The notes under the pieces are model-generated. The model was not told where the DNA came from, did no database searches, and saw only the letters and a program-made list of their open reading frames with translations. From NCBI RefSeq assembly GCF_009363855.1, contig NZ_CP045423.1, positions 1,208,001-1,272,000 on the forward strand: 64,000 nt of DNA, given 5' to 3'. Positions within the stretch are counted from its first letter, which is position 1, and every line of letters starts with the position of its first letter. The DNA is from Microvirga thermotolerans. Lineage in GTDB: Bacteria > Pseudomonadota > Alphaproteobacteria > Rhizobiales > Beijerinckiaceae. Position numbers and translations under genes: made by a program. Shown piece after piece: positions 32,568 to 39,972 of the stretch.

Positions 32568-33989
32568 ATGACGAGCACAGCCCCGGTCGAACCCACCGGA
32601 AACCAGGAGATCGACGCCCTGCTGTCGGGGCGGATGTGGAGCGCCCCGAGCCTCACCTACAGCTTTCCGACCCAGGCTTCGTTCTACGGCTCGGGATACG
32701 GGCAGGGGGAGCCGCTGGACGGTTTCCGGCCCCTCGACGCCCGGCAGATCGGGGCGGTGCAGTCGGTTCTTGCGGAAATGGCCTCGGTCGCGAACCTGAC
32801 CTTCGTTCAGGTCCAGGAAACGGCGGCGACGCACGCCACGCTGCGCCTCGCCATGTCCGCCGCGCCGTCCTCCGCCTGGACCTACACGCCGGAGGAGTAT
32901 CCGGAGGCGGGCGACACCTGGTTCGGAACCGCGAACGGCTGGTACGACGCGCCGCGTCCCGGCAACTACGGCTACTACACCATGCTCCACGAGCTGGGGC
33001 ATGCGCTCGGGCTGAAGCACGGCAACGAGAGCGGCATGTACGGCGCGCTGCCCTACGCGCACGATTCCATGGAATACTCGGTCATGACCTACCGCTCCTA
33101 CGTGGGAGCCTCCGGGCAATACATGGAGAACGAGACCTGGGGCTATGCCCAGTCGCTGATGATGGACGACATCGCGGCCCTGCAGCACATGTACGGCGCG
33201 AACTTCTCCACGCGCAGCGGCGATACCGTCTACCGGTTCGATCCCGCGACGGGCGAGGCCTTCATCGACGGACAGGGCCAGGGCGCGCCCGGCGGCAACC
33301 GGATCTTCGAGACGATCTGGGACGGGGGCGGCACCGACACCTACGACCTCTCGAACTATGCCACCAACCTGTCGGTGGACCTGCGTCCCGGCGCATGGTC
33401 GACCCTGTCGGGCGCCCAGCTGGCGCAGCTCGGCAGCGGGCACTTGGCGAGGGGGAACATCGCCAACGCTCTGCTCTACGAGGGCGATCCCCGCTCGCTG
33501 ATCGAGAACGCCACGGGCGGACGCGGGAACGACACGATCACCGGCAACGCGGCCGCCAACGTCCTCAAGGGCGGCGCGGGCGGCGACCGCCTCGCCGGGC
33601 TCGGCGGCAACGATGCGCTGTACGGCGGCGGCGGCAACGACGTGCTCACCGGCGGCGCGGGGGCGGACGTCTTCGTGTTCGACACGGTTCCGAACCGCAG
33701 CTCCAATCTCGACCGGATCGCGGACTTCAACCCGGCGGACGACACCATCGCCCTCGACCGCTCCGTCTTCGTCGCCCTGTTCCCGCTGGCGGGAACGGCG
33801 GGTCATCTCGACCCGTCCGAGTTCTGGACCGGCACGCGCGCCCACGACCCGTCCGACCGCATCGTCTACGACGCGGCGACGGGCGCGATCTCCTACGACG
33901 CGGACGGCACGGGCCGTGCGGCGCCGGTGCAGTTCGCCCAGCTCGGCAAGGGTCTCGCGCTGACCGCGGGCGACTTCCTGATCGCGTGA
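32568..33989 (+). CDS. Serralysin-like M10 metalloprotease with RTX repeats
   Basis: A 473-residue secreted zinc protease. The catalytic motif is HELGHALGLKH near residues 143-153 (HExxHxxGxxH), with the Met-turn SVMTYRSY. The C-terminal part carries calcium-binding nonapeptides (GGRGNDTITG, GLGGNDALYGGGGNDVLTGG in part) and ends DFLIA without an N-terminal signal, as for a type I secreted serralysin. AAGGA is seven bases before the ATG at 32568; the frame stays open far upstream but that is the antisense of the Ada/AlkA gene. Its last 110 residues closely resemble those of the RTX protein at 15618-17531. Confidence 0.9.
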   Translation: MTSTAPVEPTGNQEIDALLSGRMWSAPSLTYSFPTQASFYGSGYGQGEPLDGFRPLDARQIGAVQSVLAEMASVANLTFVQVQETAATHATLRLAMSAAPSSAWTYTPEEYPEAGDTWFGTANGWYDAPRPGNYGYYTMLHELGHALGLKHGNESGMYGALPYAHDSMEYSVMTYRSYVGASGQYMENETWGYAQSLMMDDIAALQHMYGANFSTRSGDTVYRFDPATGEAFIDGQGQGAPGGNRIFETIWDGGGTDTYDLSNYATNLSVDLRPGAWSTLSGAQLAQLGSGHLARGNIANALLYEGDPRSLIENATGGRGNDTITGNAAANVLKGGAGGDRLAGLGGNDALYGGGGNDVLTGGAGADVFVFDTVPNRSSNLDRIADFNPADDTIALDRSVFVALFPLAGTAGHLDPSEFWTGTRAHDPSDRIVYDAATGAISYDADGTGRAAPVQFAQLGKGLALTAGDFLIA

Positions 33990-34122
33990 GACGAGGAAGG
34001 CGCGGCAACGCTCCGCTTGATCGCGTCCCGGCCTTCTGCGAAACAGGGGAAGCCGGCGTTCCGATGCCGGCGGCGGTGCTCCGTCCGGCCGGGCGCGACC
34101 CGTAGGAGTGGAGCGGAGAGGC

Positions 34123-34770
34123 ATGGCGTCTGCGGTCGAGGAAACCAGGGCGGGAAGGCTGCCTCTCGTGGGCGGGATCCTGGCTCTCGACTTCACCAAC
34201 ACCTCCAGCGGGCGCGGCTGCGCCACCCATCAGGACCATATCCGCCGCGCCGAGCATCTGCTCCTGTGGGCGGTCCATGCGGGCCTCTTCGCCGAGGCCG
34301 ACGCGGAGCGGGTCCGCCGGAGGCTCGCGCGCGACAGGGGGAAGGCCGAGGAACTCCTCGCGCGGGCGCTGGCGCTTCGCGAGGTGCTCTACCGGGTCGG
34401 CAGCGCCATTGCGGGGGGGCGGGAGCCGGATCCCCGCGACCTCGACGGCCTGCGGGACGATTTCCGGGATCTCCTTGCCCCGGCCTCCCTGGAGCGGTTC
34501 GAGGACGGCCGGTACGACTGGCGCTTTCCCGAGACCTCCGTGACCGCCTTCGTCCTCGGCCCCATCGTCCATTCCGCCGTGGAGATGCTGCGCCAGGGCC
34601 AGCTGGAGCGGCTGAAGCAGTGCCCCGGCCGCGACGGCGATTGCGGATGGCTGTTCTACGACCGCACCAAGAACGCCTCCCGGCGCTGGTGCGAGATGTC
34701 CGTCTGCGGCAACCGGGCCAAGGTCCGCCGCCACAGGGAGCGCCAGTTCCTCGCGGAGGAAGTGGGCTAG
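34123..34770 (+). CDS. CGNR zinc-finger / ABATE domain regulator
   Basis: A 215-residue predicted regulator. The N-terminal ABATE domain (LVGGILALDFTNTSSGRG, HLLLWAVHAGL) is followed by a C-terminal CGNR zinc finger with the Cys set KQCPGRDGDCGWLFYD and RRWCEMSVCGNRAKVRRHR. Proteins of this kind are thought to be stress-responsive DNA-binding regulators. The ATG at 34123 is chosen; the frame also opens at a GTG at 34108, where GGAG immediately precedes. The targets are unknown. Confidence 0.85.
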   Translation: MASAVEETRAGRLPLVGGILALDFTNTSSGRGCATHQDHIRRAEHLLLWAVHAGLFAEADAERVRRRLARDRGKAEELLARALALREVLYRVGSAIAGGREPDPRDLDGLRDDFRDLLAPASLERFEDGRYDWRFPETSVTAFVLGPIVHSAVEMLRQGQLERLKQCPGRDGDCGWLFYDRTKNASRRWCEMSVCGNRAKVRRHRERQFLAEEVG

Positions 34771-34911
34771 CCCGGGCACGGATCGCCGAGCCGCGCTTGT
34801 CTGTTGTTCGAGCCGCAGCGTCCGCCTGCGGGCGGCTTCCCTTGCGCTCCGGCCGGAAACCTCCAAAACTTGCTTTATCGGTTTCAAGGCCCGGACGGCA
34901 GGAGGCTTCCC

Positions 34912-34971
34912 ATGCGTCCCCATTCCACGCGTCCCCATTCCATGCGTCTTCATTCCCTGCGTCGTCATGCG
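34912..34971 (+). repeat. 15-bp tandem repeat coding the signal-peptide n-region
   Basis: Four 15-base units lie end to end: ATGCGTCCCCATTCC, ACGCGTCCCCATTCC, ATGCGTCTTCATTCC and a diverged CTGCGTCGTCATGCG. They code for MRPHS, TRPHS, MRLHS and LRRHA. Because the unit is a multiple of three, slippage would change the length of the exported protein's n-region without a frameshift. Confidence 0.8.
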
Positions 34972-35769
34972 CTCGCGTTCGCTCTGTGCCTTCTCGCGGC
35001 CGCTCCCGCGGCGGCGAGGATCGCGGTGGAGGATCTTTATCGGGGACAGGCCATCACCACGGGGCAGATGCCGGAGAACCGGGGACCCGCATTCGCGCGA
35101 ACCTTCGTGGACGTGCTCGTGAAGGTGAGCGGCGATCCCGCGCTGATGGAGGACCCGCGCGTGGAGAAGGAGGCGGCGCAGGCGGCGTCCTATGTCCGCG
35201 CCTTCCGATATCGCGACCGCCTGGAAGGAAAGCCGATCCACGACGAGCAGGGCACGCGCGACCGGCCGCACGACCTGACCGTCGACTTCGATCCGCCCAA
35301 GATCGACGCCTTTCTGGAGAGCCTCGGCCGCAAGCCCTGGGACGGGAACAGGCCCGTTCTCGCGGTTCTCCTCGCGGTCCGGATCGGCGGAAACGACTAT
35401 GTGCTCGCCGCGGACGCCGAGCGCGGCCGCGACCAGCGGGACGCCTTCGCCGCGGCGTCCCGCCGGATCGGGGTGCCCGTGGTCATTCCGGCAGAGGCGG
35501 TTCTCGCGGAGGGCTCCGTGACCGCGGCCGCCCTGCGCGGGCACGGCCCGTCCGATCCCGACGCGGTCGCCCGCGCGGCGGGGGCCGACCATCCGCTCGT
35601 CGGGACCATGGATTTCAGCGATGCGGACCACGGCTGGGTCGTCACATGGAGGCTGCGGTCCGGCGGGCGGGAGACTACGTGGCAGGTGAGGGGCGTCAAT
35701 TTCGACGAGGCGTTCCGGAACGGCCTGCGCGGATCCGCCCGGGTGCTGTCCGGCAACGGGCATCCATAG
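34912..35769 (+). CDS. DUF2066 domain exported protein
   Basis: A 285-residue protein of the DUF2066 family. It has an unusual repetitive, His/Arg-rich n-region followed by a hydrophobic core (ALAFALCLLAAAPAAA) and cleavage near AARIAVE. The mature domain (FVDVLVKVSGDPALMED, FRYRDR, DRPHDLTVDFDP) matches DUF2066, whose role is not known but which is thought to be periplasmic. AGGAGG lies six bases before the ATG at 34912, so this start is preferred to the ATG of the third repeat at 34942. Confidence 0.82.
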   Translation: MRPHSTRPHSMRLHSLRRHALAFALCLLAAAPAAARIAVEDLYRGQAITTGQMPENRGPAFARTFVDVLVKVSGDPALMEDPRVEKEAAQAASYVRAFRYRDRLEGKPIHDEQGTRDRPHDLTVDFDPPKIDAFLESLGRKPWDGNRPVLAVLLAVRIGGNDYVLAADAERGRDQRDAFAAASRRIGVPVVIPAEAVLAEGSVTAAALRGHGPSDPDAVARAAGADHPLVGTMDFSDADHGWVVTWRLRSGGRETTWQVRGVNFDEAFRNGLRGSARVLSGNGHP

Positions 35770-35872
35770 GGCGGCGCCCCCCGAAGCGCTGCGACGCGGA
35801 TCTTGCAATAACCATCAAATGATGTTTTGGTGGTGTCGGAGATCGGGCCGATCTCCAGAGGGAACGATAACG

Positions 35873-36991
35873 ATGAAAATGCATCTTCTTCCGGTGCTCG
35901 CGTTCGGCACCGGTCTCGTCATGGCGTCCGCCGCCCATGCGCAGGTCAAGATCGGGGTGGCGGGCCCGATCACGGGTCCCAACGCCGCCTTCGGCGCCCA
36001 GCTGACGAACGGGGCCGAGCAGGCCGTGGCCGACATCAATGCGGCCGGCGGCATCCTCGGGCAGAAGCTCGAGGTGGTCCTGGCGGACGACGTGTCCGAT
36101 CCGCGCCAGGGGGTGTCCGTCGCGAACAAGCTCGCGAGCGAGGGCGTGAAGTTCGTCGTCGGGCACTTCAACTCCGGCGTGTCGATTCCCGCGTCCGAGG
36201 TCTATGCGGAGAACGGCATGGTCCAGATCACGCCGGCCTCCACCAATCCGAAGTTCACCGAGCGCGGGCTGCCCACCGTGTTCCGCACCTGCGGGCGGGA
36301 CGATCAGCAGGGCGCCGTGGCGGGCGCCTTCATCCTGGAGAACTACAAGGGCAAGAAGGTCGCGGTCGTTCACGATAAGACGCCCTACGGCAAGGGCCTC
36401 GCGGACGAGACGCGCGCGGTCATCAACAAGGGCGGCCTCAAGGAAGTGCTCTATGAGGGCGTGAATCCCGGCGAGAAGGACTTCAGCGCCCTCGTGTCCA
36501 AGCTCAAGTCGACGGGCGTCGACCTCATGTACTGGGGCGGCCTGCACACGGAACTCGGCCTCATCATCCGGCAGATGCGCGACCAGGGGCTGGGCACCGT
36601 CGCCATGGGCGCGGACGGCATCGTGTCGGAGGAGTTCGCCTCCATCGGCGGGCCGGGCGTCGAGGGCACCAGGATGACCTTCCCGCCGGATCCGCGCAAG
36701 CGGCCCGAGGTGCAGGACATCGTGAAGCGCTTCACCGAGCAGCGGAAGTTCAATCCGGAGGCCTACACGCTCTATTCCTATGCCGCGGTGGAAGTGATCA
36801 AGCAGGCGGCCGAGAAGGCCGGCTCCCTCGATCCGAAGAAGGTGGCCGAGACCATGAAGTCCGGCATGGTCTTCAAGACCGTCGTCGGCGACATCGCCTA
36901 CGACAAGAAGGGCGACCGCACGAAGCCCGACTACGTGGTCTACACCTGGAAGAAGGGCGCCGACGGCAAGATCACCTACACGCAGGACTAG
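35873..36991 (+). CDS. Branched-chain amino acid ABC transporter substrate-binding protein (LivK type)
   Basis: A 372-residue periplasmic binding protein of type I fold. Signal peptide MKMHLLPVLAFGTGLVMASA, cleavage near AHA-QV. The mature part has the LivK pattern: IGVAGPITGPNAAFGAQLTNG, ADDVSDPRQGVSVANKLASE and FVVGHFNSGVSIPAS (in part), so Leu/Ile/Val or a related ligand is expected. AGAGGGA precedes the ATG at 35873. No permease or ATPase genes adjoin, so the binding protein is encoded alone. A copy of the intergenic repeat begins directly at its stop. Confidence 0.92.
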   Translation: MKMHLLPVLAFGTGLVMASAAHAQVKIGVAGPITGPNAAFGAQLTNGAEQAVADINAAGGILGQKLEVVLADDVSDPRQGVSVANKLASEGVKFVVGHFNSGVSIPASEVYAENGMVQITPASTNPKFTERGLPTVFRTCGRDDQQGAVAGAFILENYKGKKVAVVHDKTPYGKGLADETRAVINKGGLKEVLYEGVNPGEKDFSALVSKLKSTGVDLMYWGGLHTELGLIIRQMRDQGLGTVAMGADGIVSEEFASIGGPGVEGTRMTFPPDPRKRPEVQDIVKRFTEQRKFNPEAYTLYSYAAVEVIKQAAEKAGSLDPKKVAETMKSGMVFKTVVGDIAYDKKGDRTKPDYVVYTWKKGADGKITYTQD

Positions 36992-37064
36992 ATCGCTTTC
37001 AGGAGAAGCGGGAACCGGTCTTGCGCGAAAGGATGCGCGAAACCCAAACCCTGGAGCATCGATA
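36992..37064. repeat. Intergenic palindromic repeat, copy A
   Basis: Starts within the LivK stop codon context and holds the family core CTTTCAGGAGAAGCGGGAAC, then CGGTC and a second arm rich in GCGCGAAA. It matches copies at 39271 and 50141 through the AGGAGAAG-N-GGGAACCGG core. Similar elements are scattered through Hyphomicrobiales genomes. It may act as a 3' processing or termination element. Confidence 0.7.
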
Positions 37065-37212
37065 AGGGAAGGCCCACGAACCGTCCGAAAACCGGGCCTT
37101 CTCCGCGGGCCGCCCCACTCCTCGGCCCGCATCTCGCGCCCGCCGGCTTCCTCCGGCGGGCGCTTCTTGGTACGAGCGCTCCGATCCGGCGAGCCCGGAA
37201 GCGGAGGCGATC

Positions 37213-37632
37213 ATGACCGTACCCATGGAATACCGGCACGCCTCGGAGGCCTTCGAGCGCTTCCTCGCGGACGCGCGCGACGAGGCGGGACTCGGGACGC
37301 GCAACCAGGCCTACACCATGGTGCAGGCGGTCCTCCTGGTCTTCCGCCGCCGCCTGACCCTCCCCGAGGGAATCCGCTTCGCGAACGCGCTGTCGCCGGT
37401 CCTGCGCGCCCTGTTCGTGGACGGGTGGGACCCGTGCGAGCCGACGCAGCCCTTCATCGACCGCGATCTCCTCACGCGCGAGGTGCAGGCACTCCGGGCG
37501 CACCACAACTTCGCGCCGGACACGGCCATCCGCGACGTGGCCGCCGCCCTCCGGCGGCATGTGGATCCGAAGTCCTTCGACGAGGCTCTCCGGGCCCTTC
37601 CCGCAGAGGCCGCGGCGTTCTGGCGCCTCTGA
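37213..37632 (+). CDS. DUF2267 family protein
   Basis: A 139-residue protein of the DUF2267 family, a helical domain of unknown function. The recognisable parts are AFERFLADARDEAGLGTRNQ, TMVQAVLLVFRRRLTLPEGIRFANALSPVLRALFVDGW (in part) and the ending ALPAEAAAFW. A Shine-Dalgarno (GGAGGC) lies six bases before the ATG. No signal or membrane segment. Its neighbours, LivK upstream and an ArsR pair downstream, suggest no specific link. Confidence 0.85.
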   Translation: MTVPMEYRHASEAFERFLADARDEAGLGTRNQAYTMVQAVLLVFRRRLTLPEGIRFANALSPVLRALFVDGWDPCEPTQPFIDRDLLTREVQALRAHHNFAPDTAIRDVAAALRRHVDPKSFDEALRALPAEAAAFWRL

Positions 37633-37712
37633 GCGCCGGCGGCGCGGGTGATCCTGCGGGGCCGGAAGCGGCCGTTCGTCTCTGAGACCCGAGAGGAGGG
37701 GTTGCGCGACTC

Positions 37713-37728
37713 ATAAGTCATGGCTTAT
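37713..37728. promoter_or_regulatory. Palindrome in the ArsR gene promoter, likely operator
   Basis: ATAAGTCATGGCTTAT has arms ATAAG and CTTAT. It lies between a TTGCGC at 37702-37707 and TATAGA at 37726-37731, with 18 bases between these boxes, so bound regulator would occlude its own promoter. Confidence 0.55.
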
Positions 37729-37737
37729 AGATTATTC

Positions 37738-38052
37738 ATGATCGAGGCAGACCTTTTTCGCGTCCTGGCCGATCCGACCCGCAGAGCCGTCTTCGAGCGG
37801 CTGGTCGGGCGGGAGCTGAGCGTCTCGGAGCTGAAGGACGGTTTCGCCGTTTCTCAACCGGCGATCTCGCAGCACCTGGCGGCGCTGCGCAGTGCCGGGC
37901 TCGTGCAGGAGCGGCGGGAAGGGCGCTTCGCCTATTATACGGCAGACCCCCAGGGGCTCGCGCCGCTCGCCGAGTGGGTCGATCGCTACCGCGCCTTCTG
38001 GCCGGAGCGGGTCGAGAAGCTCAAGGACGTGCTCAAGAGGATGGATCGATGA
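37738..38052 (+). CDS. ArsR-family transcriptional regulator (SdpR-like)
   Basis: A 104-residue winged-helix repressor. ADLFRVLADPTRRAVFERLV begins the protein, then the HTH SVSELKDGFAVSQPAISQHL, and the wing GLVQERREGRFAYYTADP. The metal-binding cysteines of ArsR/SmtB are absent, so the effector is not a simple heavy metal. Its stop overlaps the start of the SRPBCC gene, a common ArsR/AHSA1-type pair. The ATG at 37738 is preferred over one at 37720: the predicted transcription start falls near it, no Shine-Dalgarno serves either, and the shorter form has the usual N-terminus. Confidence 0.85.
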   Translation: MIEADLFRVLADPTRRAVFERLVGRELSVSELKDGFAVSQPAISQHLAALRSAGLVQERREGRFAYYTADPQGLAPLAEWVDRYRAFWPERVEKLKDVLKRMDR

Positions 38053-38540
38053 CCGAAGCAGCCCGGACCGACGCCGAAGCCCGATCCGTCGTCCTCGAAT
38101 GCCACCTGGACGAAAGCCCGGAGACGGTCTGGCGCGCACTCACCGTGCCTGAGATCGTAGCGGAATGGCTCGGGCCGAACACCCTGCGCCCCGAGCCCGG
38201 CGCTTCCTTCACGATCGATCTCGATCCAGGGAGCGGCGGCGCCATCGCCTGCGAGGTGCTGGAGGTCGTTCCCTTGGAGCGCCTGTCGTATTCCTGGCGC
38301 TCCTGCGGCGACGGCCCTGCGGTCGACACGGTCGTCACCTTCGAGCTGGAGCGGACGGAGGAGGCCGGTACAAATCTGCGCATCGTCCACGAGGCCACGC
38401 CGGTCGAGCGGCGCGTGCCTGCGGTGGCGACCGCTGACGTCGTCGCTTTCCCCAGGCGGCCGGTACGTGCCCGCGCATATGCGGCTACGCCACGATCCGC
38501 CCGCAGCACGGCCGGCATGATCCTGCGCCGCGCAGCCTGA
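38049..38540 (+). CDS. SRPBCC (AHSA1-like) family protein
   Basis: A 163-residue protein with a START/Bet v1-like hydrophobic ligand fold: LECHLDESPETVWRALTVPE, VAEWLGPNTLRPEPGASFTI and the strand ERLSYSWRSCGDGPAV. AHSA1-type proteins are often cotranscribed with an ArsR repressor, as here with a 4-base ATGA overlap. The C-terminal 35 residues (VVAFPRRPVRARAYAATPRS) are basic and unlike the family, which suggests an altered 3' end. Ligand unknown. Confidence 0.8.
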   Translation: MTEAARTDAEARSVVLECHLDESPETVWRALTVPEIVAEWLGPNTLRPEPGASFTIDLDPGSGGAIACEVLEVVPLERLSYSWRSCGDGPAVDTVVTFELERTEEAGTNLRIVHEATPVERRVPAVATADVVAFPRRPVRARAYAATPRSARSTAGMILRRAA

Positions 38541-38621
38541 CATCCTTTGAAGCGCCTGCTGCCTCGGACCCGGCGGAACCGGGCGGGGCGGAGCCCTGCC
38601 CAACGTCTGGAGAACCGTCCG

Positions 38622-39257
38622 ATGAGAGATCCCGTCGCGCTCTACAGCAGCATGTTCGTCCCGATGGTGGTCGAGCAGTCGAACCGCGGCGAGCGCGCGT
38701 TCGACATCTATTCGCGTCTCCTGCGCGAACGGATCGTGTTTCTCACCGGGCCGATGGACGACAACTCGGCCTCGCTGATCGTGGCGCAGCTCCTGTTCCT
38801 CGAGGCCGAGAGCCCGAAGAAGGAAATCTCCTTCTACATCAACTCGCCGGGCGGGGTCGTGACCTCCGGCCTGTCGATCTACGACACCATGCAGTTCATC
38901 CGCTGCCCCGTCTCGACGCTCTGTGTGGGGCAAGCCGGATCGATGGCCTCGGTGTTGCTCGCCGCAGGAGAGGCGGGACACCGTTTCGCCCTCGCCAACA
39001 GCCGCATCATGGTGCACCAGCCCTCGGGCGGCTACCAGGGCCAGGTGACAGACATCCTCATCCACGCCCGCGAGAGCGAGGCTCTCAAGCGGCGGCTCAC
39101 GGAAATCTACGTGCAGCATACGGGCCAGGACTACGGCACGGTCGAGCGCGCCATTGAGCGCGACAACTACATGTCGGCCGAGCAGGCGCAGAGTTTCGGC
39201 TTGGTGGATGCGGTACTCGACAGGCGGCCGGACATCGGTGCCGAAGCTGGGTCGTGA
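38622..39257 (+). CDS. clpP: ClpP-type serine protease, orphan paralogue
   Basis: A 211-residue ATP-dependent Clp protease proteolytic subunit that forms a barrel with ClpX or ClpA. The triad is present: Ser in [15 protein letters not shown], His in [11 protein letters not shown] and Asp in [12 protein letters not shown]. The usual GQAASMGS around the serine is changed to GQAGSMAS. It lacks adjacent clpX and lon, which normally accompany the housekeeping clpP, so this is probably a second ClpP. GGAGAA precedes the ATG at 38622; the frame continues upstream. A copy of the intergenic repeat follows its stop. Confidence 0.85.
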   Translation: MRDPVALYSSMFVPMVVEQSNRGERAFDIYSRLLRERIVFLTGPMDDNSASLIVAQLLFLEAESPKKEISFYINSPGGVVTSGLSIYDTMQFIRCPVSTLCVGQAGSMASVLLAAGEAGHRFALANSRIMVHQPSGGYQGQVTDILIHARESEALKRRLTEIYVQHTGQDYGTVERAIERDNYMSAEQAQSFGLVDAVLDRRPDIGAEAGS

Positions 39258-39270
39258 GTACCGGGTCTCA

Positions 39271-39414
39271 GAGCCTTTTCAGGAGAAGGGGGAACCGGTT
39301 TTCGCTGGCGCGGCCCTCCGGGTCGCTGGCGCGGCCCGCCGGGTCCGTCCGACAATGCGGCGAACCAAGAGCTTCGGAGCGGAGTGCGACTCCGTGGAAG
39401 CGCAATCCGCTCTA
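39271..39414. repeat. Intergenic palindromic repeat, copy B, expanded
   Basis: Carries the AGGAGAAG-N-GGGAACCGG core at 39281-39299, then an internal tandem duplication of a 21-base unit (39303-39323 and 39324-39344, one mismatch) that the other copies lack. It ends with a second hairpin: GAGCGGAGTGCG (39377-39388) against CGCAATCCGCTC (39401-39412), then CTAGA. The last bases supply the stop codon of the GNAT gene on the other strand. Confidence 0.75.
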
Positions 39415-39873
39415 GACGAACCTGCGGTAGACGACGAATCCGGAGCGTTCCGCGACCCGGTCGTAGAGCTGCATCGCCGTGGCGTTGGTCTCGTGCGTCT
39501 GCCAATAGACCCGCGGCGAGCCTGCCGCCGCTGCCCGCTCGCAGACGCCTTCGATGAGCGCGCGGCCTACGCCTTTGCCCCGTGCGGCTTCGTTGGTGAA
39601 GAGATCCTGGAGGTAGCAGCTCGGCGCGATGGCAGTGGTGCTGCGATGGAAGAGGTAATGGGCGAGCCCGAGCAACTGTCCCCGGTTCTCCGCCACCAAA
39701 GCATGCACGGGCTCGTAGGCGTCGAAGAAACGCTGCCATGTGGTCCGCGTGATCTCCGGATCGAGGGCGGTGGGACCGCTGCGCCCGTAGAAGGCGTTGT
39801 AGCCGTCCCACAGCGGGAGCCACTGGGGATAGTCGTCCCGGGCGATCGGCCGGACGATCAGGTCGATGGACAT
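39412..39873 (-). CDS. GNAT-family N-acetyltransferase
   Basis: A 153-residue GCN5-related acetyltransferase. VRPIARDDYPQWLPLWDGYN opens the fold, then YLQDLFTNEAARGKGVGRAL holds the acetyl-CoA loop (R-x-x-G-x-G/A form RGKGVG), and YWQTHETNATAMQLYDRVAE completes it. The substrate is unknown; such proteins acetylate small amines, peptides or antibiotics. GGAGAT is eight bases before the ATG at 39873. Its stop codon is formed by repeat copy B, so the sequence downstream was probably replaced by the repeat. Confidence 0.85.
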   Translation of the reverse strand: MSIDLIVRPIARDDYPQWLPLWDGYNAFYGRSGPTALDPEITRTTWQRFFDAYEPVHALVAENRGQLLGLAHYLFHRSTTAIAPSCYLQDLFTNEAARGKGVGRALIEGVCERAAAAGSPRVYWQTHETNATAMQLYDRVAERSGFVVYRRFV

Positions 39874-39946
39874 CTTCGCGTATCTCCGATTCAAGGGAGC
39901 ACCCTTCGGGCGGAAATCCTGCACCGCCCGCGTTGAGGCTCTCTTA

Positions 39947-39972
39947 AAGCGCTTTCACGAAGCGCTTTCACG
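39947..39972. repeat. Perfect 13-bp tandem duplication with AAGCGCTT palindromes
   Basis: AAGCGCTTTCACG occurs twice in direct succession (39947-39959, 39960-39972). Each unit contains the palindrome AAGCGCTT. The second copy overlaps the last codons and stop of the ornithine cyclodeaminase gene, so it is a recent local duplication at the 3' end. Confidence 0.7.

Noticed and set aside
35873-36991. Complete branched-chain amino acid transport operon
   Set aside because: Only the binding protein is present; neighbours are unrelated.
39303-39344. Possible CRISPR-like repeat
   Set aside because: Only two directly adjacent units with no spacers; a tandem duplication inside an intergenic repeat.
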